A DNA stretch of 17,453 nt, from contig QMVM01000013.1 of NCBI GenBank assembly GCA_003661105.1, positions 1 to 17,453 on the forward strand, read 5' to 3'. The notes under the pieces are model-generated. The model had not been told where the DNA came from, searched no databases, and saw only the letters and a list, made by a program, of their open reading frames with translations. Positions 7,628-14,652 of this stretch are shown here, piece by piece. Every line of letters begins with the position of its first letter. The stretch's first letter is position 1. This stretch comes from Methanosarcinales archaeon. Its GTDB lineage: Archaea > Halobacteriota > Methanosarcinia > Methanosarcinales > Methanogasteraceae. Both the position numbers and the translations under genes were made by a program.

Positions 7628-8178
7628 TCTTATCAAAGAATGAAATTAACGAACTGATGAAGCTTGATCCTCCGCTTGTTGAGGATATGATTGATCCTGA
7701 TACCCAGATACAGGTGAACGGCTGCGAACTCACAGTCGATCGCATCTTTGCGTTTGCAGGCGCAGGTTCCGGATCTGGTGCAGGTGCCAGCACAGGCGCC
7801 GGCGCAATTGCATTCGAGAACAGCGAACGGGTGCTCTCGGAATGTACCGAACTCGCATTCGATGGTGACGGCTGGATCGATCTTCCTGCTGGTAGTTACA
7901 AGATTGTTTCCAGGGAGATCGTGCATATCCCAAAGGACGCGATCGCGATCGCACGACCGAGATCGAGTCTCCTACGCTCTGCAGTAAGCGTCGAGACCGC
8001 GGTCTGGGATGCCGGATATGAAGGAAAGAGCGAGTGCCTGCTCATCGTGTTTAATGAGGCGGGATTTAAGTTAAAGCGCGGTGCGCGTGTCTTGCAACTG
8101 CTGTTTATGGGGCTTGCAAGCGAGACGGAGGGGTATGCTGGCGTGTATCAGGGATACCTGACCCAAGCTCCGACATGA
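7624..8178 (+). CDS. dut: Archaeal dUTP diphosphatase / dCTP deaminase family protein
   Basis: 184-residue trimeric all-beta enzyme of the dUTPase/dCTP deaminase superfamily, removing dUTP so that it is not built into DNA. Family pattern: DPPLVEDMIDPDTQIQVNGCELT near the N-terminus, then WIDLPAGSYKI, then ARPRSSLLRSAVSVETAVWDAGYEGKSE with the phosphate-binding Arg/Ser residues (R111, S114, R118), and RGARVLQLLF. The archaeal dUTPase subgroup fits better than dCTP deaminase, but the activity split is uncertain. Odd feature: residues 45-61 are only Gly, Ala, Ser and Thr, apparently inserted before the family's GAI-F-NSER segment. The start overlaps the nuclease stop (ATGA). Confidence 0.88.
   Translation: MILSKNEINELMKLDPPLVEDMIDPDTQIQVNGCELTVDRIFAFAGAGSGSGAGASTGAGAIAFENSERVLSECTELAFDGDGWIDLPAGSYKIVSREIVHIPKDAIAIARPRSSLLRSAVSVETAVWDAGYEGKSECLLIVFNEAGFKLKRGARVLQLLFMGLASETEGYAGVYQGYLTQAPT
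7756..7806 (+). repeat. In-frame Gly/Ala/Ser low-complexity insertion in dUTPase
   Basis: Seventeen codons (residues 45-61) encode only G, A, S and T, built on repeated GCA-GGT/GGC units. It sits in a loop between the conserved ELTVDRIF and AFENSERVL. Imperfect codon repetition suggests slippage or duplication followed by drift rather than a fresh expansion. Confidence 0.7.
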
Positions 8179-8209
8179 CTAAATATCTGTGAGACAATCC
8201 GGATACTTA

Positions 8210-8752
8210 ATGATCATCACGATAAGTGGACTGCCTGGAAGCGGAACCAGCACGGTATCTAAAATCCTGTCAAGACGCATCGGTGTCGAGGTCGTCTCGG
8301 CAGGCGACATCTTTCGGAATATGGCAAAAGAGAAGGGGCTGACGCTTGAAGAGTTTGGAGAATCCGCCTCGGATGATGAGGGGATCGACAGGGAGCTCGA
8401 CCGATTCCAGAAGAAGATCGCCTCGGATGCAAGAAGCGAGGGAAAAGACGTGATTCTCGAAGGCAGGCTCTCGGCATGGATGGTAGAGCCTGATCTCGCT
8501 ATATTCGTGACAGCTCCGCAGGACGTTCGGACAGCACGGGTTTCACATCGCGAGGGGGTGCTACTTCCTGAGGCCGCTACAGAGATCCGGGAGAGGGAGT
8601 TATGCGAAGCCGCGCGGTATGAGGAATATTATGGCATCGATATCAATGATCTCGGGGTGTATGATCTCGTGATAAACTCAGGAAACTGGGATCAGCACGG
8701 GGTTGCCATAATAGTTGCGGCGGCTGTGGATGCACACCAAACGCATAAGTAG
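8210..8752 (+). CDS. cmk: Cytidylate kinase, archaeal type
   Basis: About 180-residue P-loop kinase that phosphorylates CMP/dCMP with ATP. The Walker A-like loop is GLPGSGTST near the N-terminus. VVSAGDIFRNMAKEKGLTLEEF and DRELDRFQ are typical of the COG1102 archaeal cytidylate kinases, and VILEGRLSAWM covers the nucleotide-binding region. The frame opens at a GTG at 8189, but the ATG at 8210 directly before IITISGLPG matches family N-termini, so I use it. It begins about 31 bp after the dUTPase stop and is the last gene of the operon. It ends with TAG, one of the few non-TGA stops here. With dUTPase it points to pyrimidine nucleotide supply. Confidence 0.93.
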   Translation: MIITISGLPGSGTSTVSKILSRRIGVEVVSAGDIFRNMAKEKGLTLEEFGESASDDEGIDRELDRFQKKIASDARSEGKDVILEGRLSAWMVEPDLAIFVTAPQDVRTARVSHREGVLLPEAATEIRERELCEAARYEEYYGIDINDLGVYDLVINSGNWDQHGVAIIVAAAVDAHQTHK

Positions 8753-8767
8753 AGTGACGCACCAGTC

Positions 8768-8779
8768 TTTTTAAATAAA
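8768..8779 (+). promoter_or_regulatory. TATA-like box of the L30e-nusA-S12-S7 operon
   Basis: TTTTTAAATAAA starts 42 nt before the ATG at 8810, so transcription would begin around 8797-8800 with a leader of roughly 10 nt. It separates this operon from cmk, whose stop is at 8752. Confidence 0.6.
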
Positions 8780-8809
8780 ACTACAGTTCAAAAAAGAGAG
8801 TTGAAATGA

Positions 8810-9190
8810 ATGGACATCGATCTAAATAAAGCACTGAGAAAAACAATCAGATCCGGCAAGGTTCTCATCGGATCAAATGTAAGCAGGGATGCCGTAAAAA
8901 ATGACGGCGATACAACGGTTGTGCTTGCTGCGAACTGCCCTGCTCCTATTAAAGCAGAGATATTGGATTCTAACGCATCGATAATCGAATATCCTGGAAT
9001 GGGTATCGACCTCGGCATCGCATGCGGGAAGCCATTTAACATTGCTGCGCTAACCATCCTCGATCCTGGGGATTCAGGGATCATGGCGATATTCGAACCT
9101 GAAGAGACGCCGGAAACTTCTGAAACTTCCGATACGTTGGATACGTTGGAGCTATCAGAAGCAGTAGGGGCACCAGCCGGGATCGAGTGA
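8810..9190 (+). CDS. rpl30e: Ribosomal protein L30e with acidic C-terminal tail
   Basis: Large-subunit ribosomal protein of the L7Ae/L30e kink-turn RNA-binding fold. Residues 1-97 match archaeal L30e: DLNKALRKTIRSGKVLIGSN, then TTVVLAANCPAPIKAEI, then the IACGKPFNIAALTI segment close to the RNA-binding surface. The archaeal protein is normally about 100 residues. Here a 29-residue acidic tail (98-126) follows, including five tandem (D/E)-T-(S/L/P) triplets. First gene of a ribosomal operon, as is usual ahead of nusA in archaea. Its stop overlaps the nusA GTG start by 3 nt (GTGA). Confidence 0.93.
   Translation: MDIDLNKALRKTIRSGKVLIGSNVSRDAVKNDGDTTVVLAANCPAPIKAEILDSNASIIEYPGMGIDLGIACGKPFNIAALTILDPGDSGIMAIFEPEETPETSETSDTLDTLELSEAVGAPAGIE
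9104..9148 (+). repeat. Five tandem 9-bp units in the L30e tail
   Basis: The units read GAGACGCCG, GAAACTTCT, GAAACTTCC, GATACGTTG, GATACGTTG and encode ETP, ETS, ETS, DTL, DTL. Adjacent copies are almost identical, as expected from recent slippage, and the reading frame is kept. Confidence 0.85.
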
Positions 9191-9621
9191 TAAGCGTGGG
9201 TGAGATCAGACTTACCACAGAAGGTGTCAGGTACATCGCGCTCTTTGAGAGTCTCACAGGAGCTACGGCACGAGATTGCATCGACGAGGGCGATCGGGTA
9301 CTATATGTGGTCAGAACCGGCGACATGGGGCTTGCAATCGGCAGAAACGGTGAACATATCAACAGGGTCAAGAAATCCATCGGCAAGCCAGTTGAGATTG
9401 TGGAGTATACTGACAACCTCGAAACGTTTATGAAGAACGCGGCGCAGCCCGCGAAGGTGGTTGGAGTCGAACGGATGGTGCGCGGCGGAAGGCGGGTCGT
9501 GTACGTGGACGTTCCCCCAAACGAGAAAGGGCTCGCGATCGGCAGGGACGGCAGAAACATCGAAAAGATGAGGATGCTCGCGCAGCGACATCATGACATC
9601 GACGACGTGATAATCAGATAA
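9187..9621 (+). CDS. nusA: Archaeal NusA-like protein (two KH domains)
   Basis: 144-residue KH-domain protein matching the short archaeal NusA, which lacks the bacterial S1 and polymerase-binding domains. Two KH RNA-binding signatures are visible: GLAIGRNGEHI (about 49-59) and GLAIGRDGRNI (about 118-128). It is thought to influence transcription elongation or termination, by analogy with bacterial NusA. The start is GTG at 9187, overlapping the L30e stop; another GTG lies 9 nt downstream. The gene order L30e-nusA-S12-S7 is the conserved archaeal order, which supports the call. Confidence 0.94.
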   Translation: MISVGEIRLTTEGVRYIALFESLTGATARDCIDEGDRVLYVVRTGDMGLAIGRNGEHINRVKKSIGKPVEIVEYTDNLETFMKNAAQPAKVVGVERMVRGGRRVVYVDVPPNEKGLAIGRDGRNIEKMRMLAQRHHDIDDVIIR

Positions 9622-9643
9622 AGTTTAAGTTCGAGAGAGCAAG

Positions 9644-9651
9644 AAAGGAGG
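9644..9651 (+). promoter_or_regulatory. Strong Shine-Dalgarno of rps12
   Basis: AAAGGAGG, 6 nt before the ATG at 9658. One of the two clearest ribosome binding sites in the window; most other genes here lack one and look leaderless or translationally coupled. Confidence 0.8.
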
Positions 9652-9657
9652 AATAAC

Positions 9658-10086
9658 ATGGGCAAAGGAAAATACGCAGCTCGCAAGCTACAAAAAGACC
9701 GAAAGAAATCCAGATGGAGCGATCGTAACTACAGCAGCCGCGCTCTACGCCTGAATATCAAAGCAGATCCGCTCAGCGGTGCCCCACAGGGGCGTGGAAT
9801 CGTGCTTCAGAAGGTCGGAGTCGAGGCAAAACAGCCAAATTCCGCGATCCGTAAGTGCGTCCGGATACAGCTAATCAAGAATGGAAAACAGGTTACTGCA
9901 TTCTGTCCGGGCGACGGCGCGATCAACTTCATCGATGAACATGACGAGGTAACAGTTGAGCGTATCGGCGGAATGATGTCAGGTTCCATGGGCGACCTGC
10001 CTGGTGTCAGGTTCAAGGTGACCGCTGTGAACGACGTGACGCTTCGTGAGATGGTGATCGGGCGTAGAGAGAAACCAATCAGGTGA
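9658..10086 (+). CDS. rps12: Ribosomal protein S12 (uS12)
   Basis: 142-residue small-subunit protein that helps decode the A site. The conserved decoding loop KQPNSAIRKCVRIQLIKNG is present, followed by VTAFCPGDGAI and the conserved GDLPGVRFKV segment. The basic N-terminus (MGKGKYAARKLQKDRKKSRW) is archaeal/eukaryotic in type. Length matches archaeal S12 (about 142). It is preceded by a strong Shine-Dalgarno and followed after 4 nt by rps7. Confidence 0.98.
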   Translation: MGKGKYAARKLQKDRKKSRWSDRNYSSRALRLNIKADPLSGAPQGRGIVLQKVGVEAKQPNSAIRKCVRIQLIKNGKQVTAFCPGDGAINFIDEHDEVTVERIGGMMSGSMGDLPGVRFKVTAVNDVTLREMVIGRREKPIR

Positions 10087-10090
10087 TCAG

Positions 10091-10651
10091 ATGGATAAGT
10101 TATTTGGCAAATGGGATCTATCAGAGGTCGAAACTATGGATATGGGCATCAGGCGGTATGTAGATCTCAGTCCGAGAATCGTGCTTCATACCGGCGGCAA
10201 ACACAGCAGCCAGCAGTTCAACAAGTCTGATGTACCGATCGTTGAACGGCTGATCAACCGGATCATGCAGAAAGCGGTAAACACCGGTAAAAAGCAGCGT
10301 GCTTACCGCATCGTCGTATCCGCATTCGATGCCATCAACGAGAAGACCGGGAAGAACCCGGCACAGGCTCTCGTCGATGCCATCGCCAATGCCGGACCCC
10401 GGGAGGAGGTTGTCCGTCTCAAATACGGTGGGATCGCTGTGCCGAAGGCTGTCGACACATCACCCCAGCGCAGAGTGGATATTGCTCTGCGGTTCATCGC
10501 CGAAGGGGCGCGCCGTTCCGCATACAAGAGCAAGCGATCTATGGTAACGAGTCTCGCTGATGAGATCATGGCTGCTGCATCGTATGATGTGAGGAGTTAT
10601 TCGATCAACCAGAAGCAGAGCCTCGAGCGGGTCGCAAAGTCCGCGCGGTGA
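10091..10651 (+). CDS. rps7: Ribosomal protein S7 (uS7)
   Basis: 186-residue protein that organises the head of the small subunit and contacts tRNA at the E site. Conserved segments: VERLINRIMQKAVNTGKKQRAYRIV, NPAQALVDAIANAGPREEVVRLKYGG, then VPKAVDTSPQRRVDIALRFI, and the C-terminal SYSINQKQSLERVAKSAR, where family members end Arg-rich. It starts 4 nt after the S12 stop, so translation is coupled. In most archaea EF-2 and EF-1A genes follow; none is found in the 6.8 kb after it in this window. Confidence 0.97.
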   Translation: MDKLFGKWDLSEVETMDMGIRRYVDLSPRIVLHTGGKHSSQQFNKSDVPIVERLINRIMQKAVNTGKKQRAYRIVVSAFDAINEKTGKNPAQALVDAIANAGPREEVVRLKYGGIAVPKAVDTSPQRRVDIALRFIAEGARRSAYKSKRSMVTSLADEIMAAASYDVRSYSINQKQSLERVAKSAR

Positions 10652-10675
10652 GTTTGATTTATACCCTCAAGAGTT

Positions 10676-10705
10676 CGCGAAAGAGTTCTCACAAACTCTT
10701 TCGCG
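10676..10705 (+). terminator. 12-bp perfect hairpin downstream of rps7
   Basis: CGCGAAAGAGTT (10676-10687), loop CTCACA, AACTCTTTCGCG (10694-10705). It begins 25 nt after the S7 stop. There is no strong T-run directly behind, so it may be a transcript-stabilising 3' structure rather than a classical terminator. Confidence 0.5.
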
Positions 10706-11163
10706 CTCTTTGGTGGGATTTCGCGAAAACTGTGGTAGCCGTCCACTGGCAGAATATATCACACCCCCTGCATCTTTTCCTGCCGCACATAATGCGCACT
10801 AAAATCCATACCCGTATCTGCGAAAATGCCCAAATTTCACGATCATGTAACTAACGCTTCAATCATCCAACATTCGCGTAAATATCTCTATCAAATCCAA
10901 TCAATTTGATTTTTCTACTGATTAAAATTTGTACTGAACTTAAATTGTTTTCTATCCGATTTAATTATCCTGATCGGCTCAAGTACATCAAGAATTGCTA
11001 TGGCAGAGGGCGTTTGCTATATCGTTCCATATAATAGAATGGGCTTTCGCGTTCTCATCATCGAGCGCGACGACGTACAGCAATTCCCGCTCAGTCGCAC
11101 ATCCGTCATACTTACCGAATTTTTAGTTCTACATTATGCGCACATAACGTAAAAAAATAGGTG

Positions 11164-11280
11164 ATGCACAGATTCAAGACTTGGTATTTTAACTACTTAT
11201 ACGAGAACATCGCCGAAAAAATACACTTACCAGTCGATACAAGCAAAATCGAATCCATCTCCCAGGTCATGTTATTATAA
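11164..11280 (+). CDS. Small unknown ORF, 38 residues
   Basis: ATG to TAA frame beginning MHRFKTWYFNYLYENIAEK, aromatic-rich at first and then acidic/polar, with no recognisable domain. GGTG sits directly before the ATG, too close for a good ribosome site. It may be the end of a decayed gene or chance. It lies between the S7 hairpin region and a transposase remnant. Confidence 0.2.
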   Translation: MHRFKTWYFNYLYENIAEKIHLPVDTSKIESISQVMLL

Positions 11281-11287
11281 TACCTGG
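11262..11287. repeat. 6-bp inverted repeat next to the transposase remnant
   Basis: CCAGGT (11262-11267) and ACCTGG (11282-11287) flank an AT-rich loop 14 bp beyond the 3' end of the transposase remnant. It could be a terminator or part of the insertion-sequence end; neither is proven. Confidence 0.25.
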
Positions 11288-11300
11288 TCTCAATCTCTCA

Positions 11301-11525
11301 TTAAGATGGAGGTGGATCTTCGAGGATATCCGGATATTTCCTTTCAAATCCATAAAGCAAGGCTCTGAAGATGTTTTCCATCGAATCAAATTTAAATCCA
11401 TAAAATAAATACTTTATCTTCTCCCAGAGACTTCTTTTACTACCTAACTTCTTCCAAACTGCTTGAAATAGCTGACAGGCGAGTTGCTGCGCCTGATCAA
11501 CCAAAAACGCCAGCATCATCAACAA
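11301..11525 (-). pseudogene. C-terminal remnant of a transposase
   Basis: About 74 codons encoding LAFLVDQAQQLACQLFQ, then VWKKLGSKRSLWEKIK, then IFRALLYGFERKYP. This resembles the C-terminal tail of a DDE transposase family often filed as ISNCY or IS4-like (family tails read AFLVDQxQQLCC...LWEK). The catalytic domain is missing: upstream the frame meets a TGA at 11526-11528 and the sequence beyond no longer looks like a transposase. It is therefore a dead fragment, not a gene. The exact family is uncertain. Confidence 0.6.
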
Positions 11526-11574
11526 TCAGATAGAACTTGGGTTCACGGTCACGAGAGATACTATAGAGAACCGG

Positions 11575-11580
11575 AAAAAA
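11575..11580 (-). terminator. T-run downstream of the dockerin gene
   Basis: On the minus strand the sequence reads CCCTCTTTTTTCC, about 107 nt after the stop at 11687. Archaeal transcription often ends at such T tracts. Confidence 0.35.
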
Positions 11581-11686
11581 GAGGGACAGGGACGCTTTGT
11601 CAGCATCCTTGCACCCCCACATTTCGTAGATTTGCGCATGCCCCGTGGTTCTTGCCCGAGTTTGGGTTATTGCGGCAGGCGTTCGT

Positions 11687-14512
11687 TCACCGGAGTGTGT
11701 ATTGATCCGGACGTTCGACATGGTTTTCCAGTAGCATCGCATCAGCGATGTTCACCACACCATCGCCGGTGACATCGGCAACAGATTCGTTGCTGACGGT
11801 GTAGTGCCCCATATAAGTGACATAAGTTCTCAGCAGTATAATGTCATCGGAGCTCACGTCATTATCGCCGGTGACATCGCCGTTTTGCATCACGACCAGT
11901 TTCACACTCTCAGACAGGTTTGTGTAACCATAGATATCGGTCGCAGATACCCGAAGCTTGTAAGTCCGAGGAAGCGTTCCGGCAGATGCGCTCGTTGTCA
12001 CCGACCAGACGTTGTCCTCTGTGTGAGTCATCGGCTGCACAGGTGAACCGCCGATCGCGGAGAGGTCTATGGTGACGCTTGCGATATCACTCTCATCGGT
12101 CACGGTGACGCTCAATGTGGTAGTCTCGCCCCACGATGGTACGCCATCGGTATCATCCGGAATCAACTGGCTTGCAGACGGACATGTGACAACAGGTGGA
12201 CTTGTATCGCTGACCACTGTAAACAGTCCGTTGCTGACGGTGTTATGCACCGCATAGCCGTTTTGATCTGCCATCGATATAATTTCCATATCGAGTATGC
12301 TCGTAGCCCCGACTTCGCCGGCAGCAGTAAGTGTCACATCCGTAACCTTCACAGCCCCGGTTAGCTGGGTTTTGTTGATGTATGTGTTTATCATCACCCA
12401 GCCCTCCGCGGCGTGTTCATCATCAAATCCGAAGTATGATGTGAAATCCCCCTCTGTAACACCGGTCACGGTAACCACACCGGGATCATAAGTGAGTTTC
12501 ACACCAGCACATGCAACCCCTGTTGCATTATGGATCATGATCGGTGTTGTCACACAGTCCCCGCGGGATGCCGTGACATCCTCAGTGATGCTGGCTGTGT
12601 TGCTGCCAAAGCCCTCCGCTTCCTCTGCTGCCGTCTGCACGCTCAGAGTGGCATTCTTGCCGGTGATGCTGGCTGCGGTGGCAGAGGTGCTGAAGGTGTA
12701 TATTGTGTCTGGCAAGAGGTTGGTTACGACGTAGTACGGGTCGTCGGTGATGGCTAATAGCGTACCGTCCTGGTAGATGGTGTAATAGTCTACGTCTGAT
12801 ACCGAGCAGTCCCAGAACAGAGTTACGGTTTGTTGTGTTGGCGTTTCGTTCTGGAAGTTTGTGACTATCGGCTCAGGATCCGCCCCGTCAGAGGCGTATG
12901 AGATCTCGAAGGTCTGCGGTCCGTTCCATAGTTTGTTGTAGCGGTATCTGAGTACCCCGTCTGCGTCGGTGGTCGCCTTGAAGTCACCTGCGTCGGCGCT
13001 TGTTATGTCGTAGGTTGCAGAGGCGGCTTTTGTGGTTAGGTTGATCCAGGTTGGGTTGTCGGGCACTGTGCTGCGCGCGGTGATGCGGTAGGTGTCAGAG
13101 TCTTCGTCCCATGTGTCTACGGTGACGTCGTAGAGGTGTGCGTAGGTGGGGCGGAGGGTGATGTTGTAAGACGTAACAAGTCTTGTAAGCCCACTTCCCA
13201 CACCAGTTGACCCCATCGTGAAATTGCTTTTATCAGGATAGTAGCCGACGGGGGTGTGGTAGAAGTCAAATCCAGCGTCCCATTGTCGTACAGATGACAT
13301 CACAGTACAATCGGTAAACAAAATTTCTACGTCTGTAATCCCGTCGTATGATTTCACAGACCTCTTGTTGCCCCCAAAATCTCGCACAATTAAATCCCCG
13401 GACACCAACCTATGACTATATATCGTATCCGAATCCGACGTGATGTCTGTGCCACTGACTTCAGCGGGAGTGTTAGCAGTGTTGTTGGAAAATGTTATGT
13501 TATGTGCTTGTGCCATTGTGATCGATGTACTACCTGAATCAGTGACTATGTTATCAGATATCGTCCAATTATACAACCGATTTACATATATCCCGTTAGT
13601 TCGAGAATTAGTTATAGTATTATCTTGTATAATGCCATCATGGAAATGGTAATCGAGACCGTCTGTACCATGTACATAAATCCCATTGCGCACACCGGTT
13701 ATCGAGTTTCCAATTAAATTGATGTATTCTAAGTTATCGATCATATCTATACCATTGTGGTCATCCGTATGGTTGATTGTGCAATTAAGTACTGATATGT
13801 GGTGCATCGCCCCAGAATCAAGCCCGTTATTAGATAATGTGATCGCATTCCAATATGTATTATATACCGAACAATTCTCTATGATTGTATAATTACCTCT
13901 TTGGTATATTTGTATCCCTGTGCTAGTGTAATAGACCGAGCAATTCGTAATATTCACATTTCTACACGAACGTGTGCGGATACCTTCTGGAAGGCGATTA
14001 GAACTGTTAACACCATCGAGTGTTATACCATCTATATTAATATAATCATCATTTACTAACATGACTCCCGCTTCAATGGTGCTTTTCCATTTAACTATTG
14101 TTGGCGTTCCGTTGTATGCAGTGAGTGTGACCTGGTGCGTCTCGTTTGCATTATGATCAATATATTCACCACTTATACATGCTTTGTATGTCCCGACGGG
14201 CTCTTCATAATACGTACCGTTAACAACATATAGAGTGTCTCCAGCGTGCATGGTTTCAAATCCATACTGGATAGATGCCCATGCTGTACCGAGCGTTAAG
14301 CCGTTGTTGCTGTTGTTTCCCGTCATCGATACATAGTAGTCGGTGGCGGATGCCGGGCCCACGAGTGTGGCAAGCACGAATATGCTTGCCGTGATGACGA
14401 GCATTAGGTTCAAGATCGTGTGTCTTCCATGCATCAGCTTACCAAGTGTATTGAGCGCACGCGTAATGCAGTTGCAAGCACTATCGTTGTATGTGTTGTG
14501 TAGTTCCCCCAT
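11687..14512 (-). CDS. Secreted beta-helix protein with cohesin-like and dockerin modules
   Basis: 941-residue exported protein. Residues 1-26 are a polar leader; 27-56 form a signal peptide with a hydrophobic core (MLVITASIFVLATLVGP) and likely cleavage after ASA, before TDYYVS. Residues 57-345 are a right-handed parallel beta-helix of the DUF1565/NosD type, with repeated N-x-I-x-N/x-C-S strands such as NITNCSVYYTSTGIQI. Residues 548-627 look like fibronectin type III. Residues 640-767 resemble a cohesin (VKLTYDPGVVTVTGVTEGDF, then a long beta sandwich). Residues 770-874 are an Ig-like module. Residues 876-935 form a dockerin with two calcium-loop repeats, GDVTGDNDVSSDDIILLR and ADVTGDGVVNIADAMLL. 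There are many N-glycosylation sequons and no membrane anchor or sorting tail. It probably binds other cohesin or dockerin proteins at the cell surface; ligand unknown. AGGAGG 8 nt upstream fixes the start. Confidence 0.88.
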   Translation of the reverse strand: MGELHNTYNDSACNCITRALNTLGKLMHGRHTILNLMLVITASIFVLATLVGPASATDYYVSMTGNNSNNGLTLGTAWASIQYGFETMHAGDTLYVVNGTYYEEPVGTYKACISGEYIDHNANETHQVTLTAYNGTPTIVKWKSTIEAGVMLVNDDYINIDGITLDGVNSSNRLPEGIRTRSCRNVNITNCSVYYTSTGIQIYQRGNYTIIENCSVYNTYWNAITLSNNGLDSGAMHHISVLNCTINHTDDHNGIDMIDNLEYINLIGNSITGVRNGIYVHGTDGLDYHFHDGIIQDNTITNSRTNGIYVNRLYNWTISDNIVTDSGSTSITMAQAHNITFSNNTANTPAEVSGTDITSDSDTIYSHRLVSGDLIVRDFGGNKRSVKSYDGITDVEILFTDCTVMSSVRQWDAGFDFYHTPVGYYPDKSNFTMGSTGVGSGLTRLVTSYNITLRPTYAHLYDVTVDTWDEDSDTYRITARSTVPDNPTWINLTTKAASATYDITSADAGDFKATTDADGVLRYRYNKLWNGPQTFEISYASDGADPEPIVTNFQNETPTQQTVTLFWDCSVSDVDYYTIYQDGTLLAITDDPYYVVTNLLPDTIYTFSTSATAASITGKNATLSVQTAAEEAEGFGSNTASITEDVTASRGDCVTTPIMIHNATGVACAGVKLTYDPGVVTVTGVTEGDFTSYFGFDDEHAAEGWVMINTYINKTQLTGAVKVTDVTLTAAGEVGATSILDMEIISMADQNGYAVHNTVSNGLFTVVSDTSPPVVTCPSASQLIPDDTDGVPSWGETTTLSVTVTDESDIASVTIDLSAIGGSPVQPMTHTEDNVWSVTTSASAGTLPRTYKLRVSATDIYGYTNLSESVKLVVMQNGDVTGDNDVSSDDIILLRTYVTYMGHYTVSNESVADVTGDGVVNIADAMLLENHVERPDQYTLR

Positions 14513-14517
14513 GATAT

Positions 14518-14526
14518 AGTCCTCCT
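14518..14526 (-). promoter_or_regulatory. Shine-Dalgarno of the dockerin gene
   Basis: The minus strand reads AGGAGGACT with AGGAGG ending 8 nt before the ATG at 14512. This strong site decides the start over the internal Met at residue 27, which otherwise would give a shorter signal peptide. Confidence 0.75.
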
Positions 14527-14571
14527 ATTTAGGTGTTCTTGTTGGTGTGACGTCTGCCGATATGTTGGGCT

Positions 14572-14617
14572 GATGTTCATACCTCGCAGCGATGTTTGGT
14601 CGATGTATGAACATCGC
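14572..14617 (-). promoter_or_regulatory. Leader RNA with two mutually exclusive hairpins
   Basis: Stem A: GATGTTCATAC (14572-14582) pairs perfectly with GTATGAACATC (14605-14615), loop 22 nt. Stem B: GCGATGTT (14589-14596) pairs with AACATCGC (14610-14617), loop 13 nt. Both use 14610-14615, so only one can form. They lie between the predicted transcription start (about 14630) and the ribosome site of the dockerin gene. A repeated DNA operator is the other reading. Confidence 0.5.
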
Positions 14618-14652
14618 ACATCTCATCACTATGATTATCATGTGTTTCTCAT

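Larger units (their letters stand above)
10652..11300. other. Gene-poor region behind S7 with hairpins and gene debris
   Basis: No full gene is seen. It contains a 12-bp hairpin (10676-10705), a TTTCGCGAAA palindrome (10719-10728), a T5 run at 10910-10914 that could end S7 transcription, a 44-codon minus-strand open stretch around 10990-11120 with coding-like residues (ERELLYVVALDDENAKAHS) but no ATG, and a small plus-strand ORF at 11164-11280. The mixture suggests decayed genes next to an insertion-sequence scar. Confidence 0.4.

Noticed and set aside
10648..10854. 68-residue ORF overlapping the S7 end
   Set aside because: It runs through the 12-bp hairpin and has no recognisable domain; the composition looks non-coding.
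11497..11742. 81-residue minus-strand ORF over the dockerin gene end
   Set aside because: It overlaps the dockerin C-terminus out of frame and shows no domain; most likely chance.
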